Positions 45,293 to 56,257 of a stretch of 64,000 nt of DNA are shown here, piece by piece. A program made the position numbers and the translations under genes. This stretch comes from Blepharisma stoltei (Eukaryota > Ciliophora > Heterotrichea > Heterotrichida > Blepharismidae), in assembly GCA_914767885.1 (NCBI GenBank), contig CAJZBQ010000017.1, positions 1 through 64,000 on the forward strand, read 5' to 3'. Under the pieces are notes generated by a model. It saw only the letters and a program-made list of their open reading frames with translations, was not told the DNA's origin and made no database searches. The stretch's first letter is position 1, and every line of letters begins with the position of its first letter.

Positions 45293-46253
45293 TTAAACAC
45301 TATTAGGCGGATATTCATCAACAATATTCCTAATTTGAGCGCTATTTAACAGCATCATCCTATCAAAATAAGATCTCTTCTTCCTACAGCAACTTCTCTT
45401 GCTTTCTGCCTTGATTCCTTTAATTCTTTCTTTTGTGGATTCCCCTGTAATGCAAAGTGTCATGTGAAAAATGCACAAAATCGATACAAATACAGTGATT
45501 ATCAATGAAAACAACGTAATTATGACAACTATACAAATTATCGTTGGGCCATCTTCTATAAGAGATCTTCGGCTGTGGTCTTCTCCTACATTATAAAATA
45601 GGAAAAACAGGAAACCTGTTATTTCCGTTACTCCAAGCGAGATTGAGCTGAACACAGATGACATAAACCAACGGTAATTCCGCTTGCCTATACAATTGTC
45701 TAGAAATCTGCAGTGGTGGTCAAAGTCTTCTACACAATTTCCGCAATTCCTATTGTTTTACTTACTTGCAATGATGAGATCTCGGAGGTCTATAAATTTT
45801 GCATGTCGGGCAATACTTGTATCCTCTATTGGGCTGACTTATAAGAACGGCTTCTGTGAATTCTTCAGGAACAGTTCCTATTACTTCCCATACAGGCTTT
45901 TTAGGTATTATCCCAGGCTCCGTTGTGGTCGTAAGCCAAATAAACACCATTGAGGATAAAAAGCAATACATAGCAATAATTGGGAGAATTGGGCTTATGG
46001 TAATCCATAGGTAGGGACTGATAAATATGAAATAAAAAATTGAGACTGATGCAAGTAATGCTCAGGTACATAACAGGTATTTTTGGTCTTCTTTAGGACC
46101 TATCATTATACGGCCATTTAAGAAAAACCTGTTTTTAGATGGTCAGACTTTTCAGAGAGGTAGGATAATTTCGTGAGAAAGGGTCCAGGGTGACTGAGGA
46201 GCTGGAAAAGTTGGGCCTGGAGAAAGATAGATTTCTTTATCAGCTATTTCCAT
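45293..46253 (-). CDS. DHHC palmitoyltransferase
   Basis: A 314-residue membrane S-acyltransferase, interrupted only by one 16-nt intron (GTAAGTAAAACAATAG) inside the zinc domain. Two hydrophobic helices (about residues 60-105) precede TTxE (TTTTEPG), then the Cys-rich domain with [23 protein letters not shown] and the active DHHC as FDHHCRFLDNCIGKRNYRWF. Two further helices follow, with a basic Cys-containing tail (KRSCCRKKRS). Several UGA codons are read as Trp. The start ATG 46251 is the first in frame. It lies directly upstream of the array of MGCC proteins, whose N-terminal cysteines are the kind of site DHHC enzymes acylate. The enzyme-substrate link is inference only. Confidence 0.93.
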
Positions 46254-46722
46254 TTATAATTCAAAATTATTAGAAGCATTTCTAAGAACATGAGCGAGAC
46301 CTTATTGGTGAGATATTTATTTGTATTCTATTAAGCTTATATATGGGAACTATGAGAATGTGAGTTTGATTTTGCTTATAAATAAATCAGCAGATAGCCA
46401 GCATGAAGCTTTAATAATATTTAGATTAAGATTACCTTGCTATTTAGATAGAGTCAAATAAAAGCCAGAAACCTCTTAGGAGTTGCCATTTTCGTCAACC
46501 AGAAATATTCTAGATCTCAAAGCATCATATTTAAATATTTATTCAAAAGATTTTCCATACCTTTTAATTAAAATTATTTGATTATTTATTAATCCCTGTA
46601 ATTGTGAATTTTAATATAAAATCGATATTCTCAGAAAATGGAGAATTTCTTATTATTATAGGCCAATTAATTAGCAAATCTTTTCTAGCCAATTTAATTT
46701 TCATTTTCAAAGTATTTAAATT

Positions 46723-48295
46723 ATGGAATATCTAAATAAAAGTGCCATCATAGGAAAACCTTCTAAAAATTCACTTAGCAACGAAACAAGCCAAAAATAT
46801 CAAAATTTAGAAAAAGTTTCTGAAAATTTTGAGTATGAAAAGCGAGAATCCATTATTCTCGACCAGCAAATTGAAGAGCTGCAAAAAGAACTAGAAAACC
46901 TCAACCAAACCAACAGTGCTTTATATTCTGGGTCATCTGAATATCAATTACGAAACAAAGTCCTTGCGCTAGAAAAAAAACTTGGCCTTGAAACAACCCA
47001 TCTCAATGAATCTCGCTCACAAAATAAAATAATCAGAGGAGAGGTCAACGGAATCAGAAAGGACAAGACTTCTTATCATATTTCAATAAAAAACTTAAAC
47101 AGCACTATTGACAATTTAACTCAGAGGGTTTCTGCTAAACATGATAAGCTCTCGCACAATATGGAGTCAGATCTCCTAAACCAAACTCAATTAAAAAATT
47201 TAAGAAGCAAAAGCCAAAAGAATACCAATGATTACAGCCAAAAATTTAATGAATTAAGCTTTTTTATTACTGAAGAAAGAGAAAGAGGTATCAAAATTAG
47301 GAAAAAAATAGAAGAAGGAATTTCTCAGCAAATTAAAAAGCCCGTTGATGCGGTATTTATAACTGACTTATTGCAGAAACTTTTGAGGAATTGAAAACGT
47401 AAAGTAATAGAAAAGAAAAATATTTTAGATAATTACATGAAGCATATTGATAATTTAGAAGACGCGTTTGAGCAAATAGGGAAAGCAAAAGGGATGTTCA
47501 GCTTAAAAGAAATTACTACAGCATTAATATACTGTATAAAATAGTATTTAATATATTTATACACCAATAGATTTTCTAGGCTATTTACCATAAAAATTAA
47601 CTAAATTCAGTATAAAATCAGAAGCTCAATACCAGGAAGTAAATAATTACATAAATAAGCTGCAGGCTGAAATTGATTTTCTGACAGAAACCCATGACGA
47701 AACTAGAGAAATTATTGAGTCTTATAGGATTGCAAAAATTGAAGACTCTGAAAAATTAATTTCTTTCACACAGAAATTAAGGAGCAAACAAGAAGAATTT
47801 CGGATCAAAAAAGAATTAAAAATCCAAGAGCTGAACATTTTAAAGACAAAATTCCAGTCAATTATGCCTGAAATCAAAGTATTTTTTATATAGAAAATCT
47901 TAAAATCCCTCAAAACAACACCTTTGGAGTTGACTTCGTCAGCTAAAACTGACATTGATGACATTTCTACGCTAAACCAGCACAATTTTACTATTCCTCT
48001 TGGACAAATAGAAGAATATATATGCTATTTGCAGATGTTTTTAGCTCAAAAATCAGAAACTGAAGAAGAAGTTTGAAGATCTATTTCTTTATTAATTCCG
48101 AATAAAGGCAGAATCAGTGACCTTAAAGCAGTGACCATAAAAGACGTGATTGACTTAAAAGATTTATATGCAGACCAAGAGCTTGAAGAATCCAAAAGCC
48201 CAATCCTCCTGGCTGACTTAAGAAAAAGAGCTAAAAAAATCGTAAATTCAACAACACCTGACCCTTTTGTTGGCAGAAGGTCTTTAATTGTATAA
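46723..48295 (+). CDS. Long coiled-coil protein
   Basis: 490 residues after reading UGA as Trp, removing one 85-bp TA-bounded insertion (47528-47614) and one 15-nt intron (GTATTTTTTATATAG near 47879). Nearly the whole chain is charged heptad coiled coil (for example DQQIEELQKELENL, and QAEIDFLTETHDETREIIES). The end is more globular, with LADLRKRAKKIVNS. The start ATG 46723 follows a long AT-rich region. I cannot assign the family. The size and composition resemble axonemal or basal-body coiled-coil proteins, but no motif proves it. Confidence 0.8.
47528..47614. other. IES-like insertion, 85 bp, with TATACTG ends
   Basis: TA-bounded with a clear short inverted repeat. Both ends read TATACTG inward. 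Removal joins KEITTALI to KSEAQYQE in frame. Confidence 0.85.
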
Positions 48296-48325
48296 TGCTT
48301 ATTAAAATACCAAAAAAATTACCAA

Positions 48326-48677
48326 TTAATAATCCTCATCTCCATCATCTTCAAAGTCGTCATAAGAGAACTCGTAGCTGTTAACCCCAAGGAGGGAAGG
48401 AGAAGGCAAAGCGTCTGGAGAAATTTCTTCTTCAGCTCCTTGGACTGGCTCAATTATATAGTTCTTTCTAATAAATACGTGACTATTTTTATTTATTATT
48501 ATATTTATACAAAATTAGAATATTTTCAGGTGCAGTTTGTGTAGCTATGAGCTTGATTTTTTCAATAATATCTTTAAGGGAAGGCTCAGCATGAGCAACA
48601 CTTTCTTGTTTAGAGCTAGCTCGAAGGGCAGTTGATGATAAAACACATAACGTTAAGATAATTGCGAGTATCTTCAT
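48326..48677 (-). CDS. Small secreted acidic protein
   Basis: Begins with a clear signal peptide (MKILAIILTLCVLSSTALRA, cleavage likely near residue 20). A short helical segment (PSLKDIIEKIKLIATQ) follows. An interruption at about 48483-48515 contains stops. The tail is acidic and ends FEDDGDEDY before UAA at 48326. The break is either a 28-nt GT...AG intron, longer than usual here, or a TA-to-TA segment of about 44 bp. Both restore frame into RKNYIIEPVQGAEEE. The family is not recognised. It is convergent with the coiled-coil gene, 30 bp from its stop. Confidence 0.6.
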
Positions 48678-48847
48678 TTTGAAATAAATTATCGTTAGAC
48701 ATTTTTTGGGAAATTTAGCATAAATGAAGACTAGTTTTAATAGTAAAATATTGAGGACAATTTTTTGCTTATTTTATTATTTTCTCTTAAATGCCTATTT
48801 ATATAAGAGGATATATAAGCTTTTATATATTTTTGATTATAAAATAA

Positions 48848-49747
48848 ATGGTAAAGTCCATCACCAAAAAGAAAGAAGAAGGGGAAATCATCGAAACTTT
48901 ACCTAAGCAGTCCATAATCCTTAAAGGCAATAAATCCTCGCCAGTCATTTCTGCTTTGCTTCCAGAGCTTAACAAGCTCCGCTCTCCTAGCTCAGCCCTT
49001 TTCAGCAAAAAACACAATGAAGCCCGTCCATTCGAAAACCCAGAGAATTTCCAAAAATTTTTATCACAAAATCACGTATGTCTTTTTGCCCTTGGCAGCA
49101 ACTCTAAAAAGAGGCCAAATAATCTTATAATAGGCCGCACCTATGAAGAGGAGCTTTTAGACATCGTCGAGTTCGAGGTAGAAGATTTTACCAGTGCAAA
49201 TCAATTTAAAGTCCCAATAGAGCTTGGGGTGAAGCCTTTATTTTTATTCCAAGGCGACCTTTTCGAGACAGACTCAATTTATACAAGAATCAAAAATTTA
49301 TTTTTGGACTTTTTTAGTGGAAGGCCAATAGATAAAGTCGACGCCAGAGGCTGTGAGCAGCTTATTGCAATTTCAGCGACACAAGATGGGAAAATTTATT
49401 TTAAGCAATATCATATATATCTTATATAAAATAATTTATAATAAATTTTTTTTTTTTTAAAAAAAATTAAATTATACATGTAGAGAATAGCAAGGACTGA
49501 ACCAAGGCTACAGGAAGCAGGGCCAAGTATTGTATTTAAGCTGAGAAGGCACAAGCTTGCAGACGAATCAAAATTCAAGCAAGCCTGCAAAGAGCCGAAA
49601 CTCAGAAAGAAAGTTAAAAATATTACTACTAACACCCTGAAAGAGAAAAGAGGCCAGCTCCATGTACAGCAGCAAGACATCAAAACAATTGCACTTAAGA
49701 AAAGAAACCTTAAACACAAGAAAAAAGAAGAGAAAACTAATGAGTAA
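48848..49747 (+). CDS. RPF2: Ribosome biogenesis factor RPF2 (Brix domain)
   Basis: Nucleolar protein that, with RRS1, loads the 5S RNP onto the pre-60S particle. After removal of a 63-bp TA-bounded insertion the frame is 278 residues, near the roughly 300 usual for RPF2. The Brix core is visible: KKRPNNLIIGRTYEEELLD, then KPLFLFQGDLFE, then FLDFFSGRPIDKVD and ISATQDGKIYFKQY. The C-terminal signature GPSIVFKLRRHKLADE and the RGQLHVQQQDI segment with a basic tail match RPF2 rather than other Brix proteins. The start ATG 48848 fits a short basic N-terminus. Confidence 0.93.
49425..49489. other. IES-like insertion, 63 bp, in RPF2
   Basis: TA-bounded AT-rich segment with stops. Removal joins YHIYLI to ARTEPRLQEAGPS, matching the conserved RPF2 alignment across the junction. 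Confidence 0.85.
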
Positions 49748-49794
49748 CACATTTTTAAATAAAATTACGTCATTTTAACTCTTAAAAAATACAG

Positions 49795-52700
49795 ATGAAT
49801 GAAAAATGCATGGCTTTGTCACATCAGGCTGAAGAATTATGCTTTATCTAGCTGAATTTCACATCTTTATAACATAAAAAGTTTAAATTAATGAAATTTT
49901 AGGGTATTTTTAAAAAAATTAATTCTGGTAGTTATGAGCCTTATTTAGATAACGCATTAAATGACCTCAATATCAGTTTTTCAGAAATCGACCACAAGCC
50001 TTTAAAACTCTTCGAAGACGAAAAAGCGCTGCCAGAAGTAACTGAACTGAGATACACCCACTATCAAAAAAAACGAATTTCTAAGCTGAAAGACCTCGTC
50101 AAGCACATCCACAAGCTAATTTCAAGCTGCAGCCAATCTGACCCTACAAATAACAGCATAAGCGACTATGACACAGAAATTTCCCCATCTCGTGGCACAA
50201 GGTCACCTACTAATTTATCAGCAATTCTAGAAATCCACGAGCAAAGGCATAAAAATATTTTTCTTAACCAGCAGAGAAGAAAAGAAGCAACGAAAAGGGC
50301 AAGTAAATTGGCAGTTGACTTGCAAAATGAAATTTTTGAAAAACAGCAGAGAAAAGCTGAAAAAATTAAAATTTTGGAAAATAATCATGCGGAAATGGTA
50401 AAGAAAAGACAAATAATGATAAAGGAAAAAAATATGTTGAAGATGGAAAAAGCGAAAGAAAATTTGGAAAAGGTCAGAGGGAAAGGAATGACTTTGAGGA
50501 AGGAGAGGGTCTCCCTAAGCCCAACTAATGAGGCTTGCTCAAGGACAATGTCTTTTGTGAATAAATTAAGACCTGTTTTGGATAATGAAGTGCCTTATAG
50601 AGAGATTAAAGAGAAATTGAGATTTTTTGATGAAAAAATGGATAGGGCTAAACAGAGGTATATAAAATATACACAAGAGAAAGCTGAACGCGGACAAAGA
50701 AGAAGCATAACAGTTATGAAAATTCGAGAAAATCTAAAAAATAGAGAAAAATCTTTAGAAGAAGACTTAAACTCCACCTTACTCAGGCTTAACCTAAGTC
50801 TAGAAAGAGGCAAAAAGCATAGAGATGACATCCTAGAAAAAGGGGTGAGGCGGAAAAAACCCCGCTGGTTTTTTTTCCGCCAACTTTTTCACCGTTAAAT
50901 TTATAGGAAAATTTTGAATTTTCTCCAGATGGCGGAAAAAAACCCCAGCGAAAACAAAAAAACCGTCAAAGTCAGAGGAAAAAAAAACCCCAAATGGTGC
51001 TAAAAACGGAGGAAAAAACCCCAATATACAATATAATTAAATGCTTAAATGATAGGCAAATATTAGAGAAAATACAAATAAATATTTATAATTTAGTTAC
51101 AATAAATCAATTAAAACAATATAATATATAGATGTATAGATTTATTCTCAAAGTAACTATAAAGCTATGATTAACAAAAATAATGGAAAAAATATAAAAA
51201 TCAACTATAAAAAAAAATTTACGATCAAAACCTGGCGGAAAAAAACCCGAAACGGTGCAAAAACCAGAGGAAAAAACCCCGAGTATGGGGTGAAAATTGG
51301 CGGAAAAAAACCCCAATTTTTTTTTATACTAATTTTTTTCAAATATTATCAGTGAGGATAGATTTTATATAACGATGATCCCCCTCAATCTTCATGTCTA
51401 TTGCAACAAAAATGCAATTTTTTAATATAAAATTTTTTTATATAGAAAAAATAATTTTCTTACTTCTTGCAACAAATTTTCGATGCGCATCTTAAATTTT
51501 TCCGTATTTTTAGCAAGATAAGTTTAATAAAAATGGCGAGCAATGACAATAGCCGTCAAAATCTCGATGAGAAAGTCATTGAACGCCTAAAGCAGCGCTG
51601 TTTTATGGTTTTTTTGAGAAACTCACCTAGAGAAAATGCATTAAATTATTTTTATAAAAATGTTGTGTTAAATAGGCATAAAGATTTTTTCTAAAAATTT
51701 TTGTTGCAATAGACATGAATATTGAGGGGTCATCGTTATGTTTGTGGATTTATAAATATTCAATACAATGGGTGAAGCGGATACAATTCAGCATATTTGC
51801 TCCAGTTTCATTAATCAGGTTAAGACTAAGTTATATGCTTCCTTTATTATGAGCTTTTCAGGATATGTCGAGGATGAATAAAAGGTGAGCTAGTAATATG
51901 CGCTGCAGGCGGGTACACGTTTTGCTAGTGCAGGATTTGTCGAAGTGAATGCAAGGTGAACTAGCATAGCTCCTATATGTTATTTTGATCTCTGTAGAAC
52001 AATATATTTAAAGACCGAAAGTAGCTATCTAAAAATTCTTCTAGCAATGGCAAAGACATTTGTATGGGCCAGTTCACGTTCGGCTTGGCAAATACAATCT
52101 ATAGAACAAGTTTGCCAAGCGAAATCTGTACTTGCTATAAAAATAACAATTGTCATTGCCAATTTTACTTGTAAGATCGCTATTTTACCTCTTAAGGTAT
52201 TCTTTCATAGCGATCTATATAGGATATATCGCAGTTGGATGCAGGATGATCTCTGCAGGATGTGTAGCAGGCGAATAAAAAATAAGCAAGAGCAGGATAT
52301 GCCATAAGTGAATACAAAATGAGCTAGTGCAGTTTGTGTCGCAGGTGAATACAAGATGAGCTAGTACATGATGCATCGAAAGTAAATATATGGCTTAAGT
52401 ATTGGATAGTATTAAAGTAATTTTTTCACCTTCTTGTGTTTATTATTCAAATAACTTTTTATAATTAGAACGCTGAATGATCTAGCAATATATAAATAGC
52501 CCATAGATTGACAAACTAGAATAAAATAGCTTAATAATTAATTAATTAATTAGCAGGTAATAAGCATTAAAAATCTATCCTCACTGATAATATTTGAAAA
52601 AAATTAGTATAAAAAAAAAAATTGGGGGTTTTTTCCGCCAATTTTCACCCCATACTCGGGGTTTTTTTTCCTCTGGTTTTTGCACCGTTTCGGGGTTTTT

Positions 52701-53525
52701 TCCGCCAGGTTTTGATCGTAAATTTTTTTTATAGTTGATTTTTATATTTTTCCATTATTTTTGTTAATCATAGCTTTATAGTTACTTTGAGAATAAATCT
52801 ATACATCTATATATTAATATTGTTTTAATTGATTTATTGTAACTAAATTATAAATATTTATTTGTATTTTCTCTAATATTTGCCTATCATTTTAAGCATT
52901 TAATTATATTGTATATTGGGGTTTTTTCCTCCGTTTTTTAGCACCATTTGGGGTTTTTTTCCTCTGACTTTGACGGTTTTTGTTTTCGCTGGGGTTTTTT
53001 TTCCGCCATCTGGAGAAAATTCAAAATTTTCTATAAATTTAACGGTGAAAAAGTTGGCGGAAAAAAACCCAGCGGGGTTTTTTCCGCCTCACCCTAGAAA
53101 AAGCAAAACAAAAATTCACCTTTGAAAAGCTAAAAAAACAAAAAATCGAAGAAGAATTAAAAAAATTAAAAGAACCCGATCAGTCCAATTTATCAGAAAA
53201 AGAGCTAAATCTCCAAAAAAGAATGGAAGCCAGAAAAGCCAAGCTCCTCGCCAAACTCGAGCTTCATAAAGAAAAAAATAAACTTTTATTCGACGATGCA
53301 GCTGAAAAGCGAAAAAAACAAGAAAAAATGGAAGAAGAAAAATACCAAGAAATTTTAGAAAAGCAAAAAAAAGAATTAGAAGCTTTAATATTCCGGAAAA
53401 AATTATTAGAAAATTTTGATAAAAAAGCCCACGAATTTGATAAAAAGACCTACGAATTATCAAAAATATTTGACTTGGCAGCCCATGTAACTCCAGAAAT
53501 CCCAGTAATTAATGATATTATTTAA
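49795..53525 (+). CDS. Coiled-coil protein split by a foldback element
   Basis: 469 residues after removing a probable 60-bp TA-bounded piece (49845-49906) and the 2.25-kb foldback element with one 8-bp target copy (2,261 bp). Codon phase is correct on both sides: ...DDILEK continues as AKQKFTFEKL. The N-terminal quarter is globular with conserved-looking EPYLDNALNDLNISFSEID. A Ser-rich segment follows, then long Lys/Glu coiled coils (EKQQRKAEKIK, QKKELEALIFRKK). I do not recognise the family. Its UAA stop lies 3 bp from the stop of the convergent kinesin gene. Confidence 0.75.
49845..49906. other. IES-like insertion, 60 bp
   Basis: Separates the first 18 codons (ending ELCF) from the body of the coiled-coil protein. 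TA edges and phase agree, but the ends lack the TATRCT motif, so the call is weaker than most. Confidence 0.5.
51369..51739. mobile_element. Nested TIR element, 371 bp, with small ORF
   Basis: Ends ATAACGATGATCCCCCTCAA and the matching GAGGGGTCATCGTTAT. Pairing continues through CATGTCTATTGCAACAAAAAT, giving TIRs of about 45 bp. Inside is a plus-strand frame (51533-51694) starting MASNDNSRQNLDEKV with more balanced codon composition than its surroundings. There is no transposase motif. Confidence 0.75.
51850..52400. repeat. Degenerate 38-45-bp minisatellite
   Basis: At least five diverged copies of a unit like GCAGGATATGTCG followed by GTGAATACAAGATGAGCTAG lie in the core of the foldback element. 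Short inverted repeats (GCTTGGCAAA and AGATCGCTAT with partners) sit between them. Confidence 0.7.
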
Positions 53526-53528
53526 CCA

Positions 53529-56124
53529 TTATTTTTTCTTACGATATACATCAGCTCCTTTTTTCTTTGCAGGCTTTACTGCTTTTGGCACGCTGAGTTT
53601 TTTATTATTAAGTCCATCATCTATGATTTTTCCATTGATAATTAGTCCAAGCCCAGGACTCGGCCCAAGGTCCACTTTAGGCTGGACTGTTTCTGCTTTG
53701 ACCTTGCTTTCAGTCTCCTGCTGTTTTTTAATGAGCGCTCTGCCTTGTAGCATCATTCCCATCTCTTTATCAGTATTGTCAATATCAGCTGACACTTTGC
53801 TGGTCGCTAACAATAGCTCGCTTCTTTCAAAATCTTCGTCTTCTTCTATAGGAATTTCTTCTTCTTCGTCTGCTGGCGTAGTAAAATCATATCCATCCAA
53901 TTTTGTCCTATTTTAATCAACCCTATCAAAAATTTCTGAAATCTGATCTATATTTTTATATAAAAAAGGAAATTTCTTATATTTATTTATAAAATTCCTT
54001 TGTAATGCCTATAATTCTTCTTCAGACATTTCTACATCTTCTAAGCTTTCTTCTACTGGTGGGGTCAAATTATCAACTTTATTTCACAGTGAAGACCCAT
54101 CGTCAATTCCTTGCTCTTCTAACAGTCTTTTCTGTGAAAGCACCAAATTCTGTAAATCTGTTATTGTTTTTTCTTGAATTAGTAGCTGCACCTCAAGCTC
54201 CACATTAGTTTGCTCAAGGATATGGCTTTTTATTAGTAGCTCTAAGAAGTCTCGCTTGTCTTGTATAAGGACTCTTGTCCCTATTGAACTTCTGATTTGG
54301 GTGCCTCGTGCCATGTTTTCTTGAAGCTGCACCAGCATGAATTCTTTTCTTTGGTTATTTTTATCCTAAATTATAAATTACAGTGCTAGCTTTTAGCATT
54401 TGGATGTCTTTAAACTGCTTTCTTACGTGTGGAGGAACTGCTGATAAAGGCCGCCCCTCTTCGTATTTAGGCAAGTCTTTGAGCTCTTCTTGCCGTTTTC
54501 AGATAAGGACTTCAGCTTGTCTTCTTTTGATTTCTAAGACATTTAAAGAATTTTGTTCTTCTATACTATTTCCTATGTATTTTTTTATATATTTTTATAT
54601 ATCCCCATTTAAAATAAATAGAAAATTCTTAATATTGGAAGCTTAGCCTATTTCATATGGTAAATATAGCATCGGCCCATAAAAGATAATGCCACTATTA
54701 ATTGATAATAGTCATAGAAAAATTAAACATAATAAAATTTTTAACAGTATAATTCTAATAAAGCCCGTCTTAGCTGAATTCTCTCCTGGAAATTTTCAAA
54801 AATTTCAGCCTGCAGCTTTTTCATCTCAATGTCTTCTTCAATTTTATTACTATGATACTTGCACTCTCCAAAGTCAGTTGGATTACTTTGGATAGTTGGA
54901 TTAGTGTGCAGCTGGGACCTTAAAGATTCTATTTCTGAGCGCAAATCCTATATAAAACTTACAGAAATGATGTTTTTGTACTCTGTTATGTGGAGAGCCA
55001 CAAGCTTTTTGTTGGCTTGTACTTTATATTTGATATTTTTGGCTCTGCTGGCATATTTTAATGTGTTCACAATTTCTTCAAATTGAGACGCGGCTGGGGA
55101 AATATTGGAAATCATGATGGTTTTGCAGTTTCCGCCTAAGGAGTCTTTTAGCATTCTGGTAAGTTTTGAGTCTCTATAAGGCACGAAAACGCCTTTTTTT
55201 GTTTTGTCGCCAAGAGCATTAATGCAGTTAGCGAGAGCTAGCAAAGACCTGTTGATTTTTGACCCTTCAAGCAGCCGCAGACCTCTGTTTTCAGTTACAG
55301 TCCCTCTTTCAGAGCCTGCTAAGTCAATAAGTGAAAGCTTGCCTTGAAAGACGTCAAGGACTGTATCTGTAACCCTGTCGCGCTGAGAAATCATAGCTTG
55401 GAAAACAGCATGGGATCTAGATGAAGTTTGGTTTGCGTTTGTAGCTTCAGTTGTCCTTCGTTTATTGCCTGCTGTGATCAAGCTCATGACTTGGTCTGTG
55501 CTTTCAACTGAAAACTCAGAAACTCCTGCAATCACAACTCCTCGTATTGGGTCGTCACGGAGGTCAAGGTAGCCTGAGTTGGGAATCAAAAGATCTCTGA
55601 TGGCTTCATTGTAAATTTCCTAGGGTGTTAGAAATTTTTTAAAAAAAAATTAAAAATAGTGATAAATTATTATGTCTTCACCAAATTTCCACATAAGAAA
55701 TTTTGATTTCATAGATCTTATCAGTGTCACTTTCAATTTGTTTAAACATCTCTCTAATAGTCAAAACTGCGATTCCTGGGTCATCATTGGTACCAATCAT
55801 AGTATATGTTTTCCCGGAACCTGTAGGTCCATATGCAAAAACACACGCATTGATGCCAGACAGTGCTGGGTGGATCAAGTCTTGGACTGTACTTTGAAAA
55901 ACTTCTTCATTTGCCGCATCCTTGAAAATTCTATCAAAGACATAACGCTGCTCCCTTGATCTATGAAGAATATTTTTTCGGTCTTCAAAATCATTCATGT
56001 CCAGGACAATAAGGAGATGGTCTTCTACCCTTATAATATCTTTATCATTAACACTAGTCTCTTTTTGGCTCAGAGGCCGTACACGAATAGCGACAAGCAT
56101 ATTCGAAGCCTCTATCTCAGTCAT
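53529..56124 (-). CDS. Kinesin-8 family motor, KIF19-like
   Basis: 742 residues after removing three TA-type insertions (70, 188, 63 bp) and introns of 15, 16 and about 15 nt. All phases check. The motor domain starts within ten residues of Met (MLVAIRVRPLS). It has the P-loop GPTGSGKTYTM, SYVEIYNEAIRDLL, NQTSSRSHAV (switch I), DLAGSERG (switch II) and the INRSLLALANCINALG helix. DLRDDPIRGVVIAGVSEF and RSREQRYVFDRIF are typical of kinesin-8/KIF19. A neck and coiled coils follow, then an acidic and Lys-rich tail ending RKKK. Kinesin-8 motors walk to plus ends and limit microtubule, often ciliary, length. The last intron reads 14 nt GT...AG but phase needs 15, so its edge is uncertain. Confidence 0.88.
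53949..54013. other. IES-like insertion, 63 bp, in kinesin
   Basis: TA-bounded. Removal joins MSEEEL to DQISEIF and continues the frame into the acidic tail. Without it the protein would stop at UAG 54010-54012 or nearby. Confidence 0.75.
54562..54751. other. IES-like insertion, 188 bp, with TATACT ends
   Basis: Both ends read TATACT inward (TATACTGTTAAAA and TATACTATTTCC). Removal joins RRALLEL to EEQNSLNVL in the kinesin coiled coil, in frame. Confidence 0.85.
55612..55683. other. IES-like insertion, 70 bp, in motor domain, one edge TG
   Basis: Falls inside the highly conserved SYVEIYNE motif. The direct repeat GGAAATTT lies at both edges, followed by TG at one and TA at the other. Removing 70 bp restores the motif exactly. 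Confidence 0.85.
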
Positions 56125-56257
56125 TTTAATTATATTTTCAATTCATAAGCAAAATTAAATCAATTTGCACTAATTTTATATGAAAATCGGCAATTTCTTG
56201 AATTTTTCTATTAAAAATTTAGGTTTAAAAATAATTCATAGAGAATCTATAAATAAA

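Larger units (their letters stand above)
50834..53102. mobile_element. 2.25-kb foldback element with 8-bp target duplication
   Basis: Inserted in a coding exon between direct repeats TAGAAAAA. Two inverted arms of about 525 bp (50842-51366 and 52569-53094) begin GGGTGAGGCGG and are built from many variants of GGCGGAAAAAACCCC. Between them lie a nested inverted-repeat element and degenerate minisatellites. No transposase frame is visible. Eight-bp duplications occur with hAT- and P-type transposases, among others. Precise removal leaves the host frame open. Confidence 0.88.

Noticed and set aside
52047-52307. 86-codon frame in the foldback core
   Set aside because: Overlaps minisatellite and palindromes; no coding signature.
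53512-53916. Plus-strand frame opposite the kinesin tail
   Set aside because: Antisense shadow of the acidic tail, whose phase fits the kinesin after IES and intron removal.
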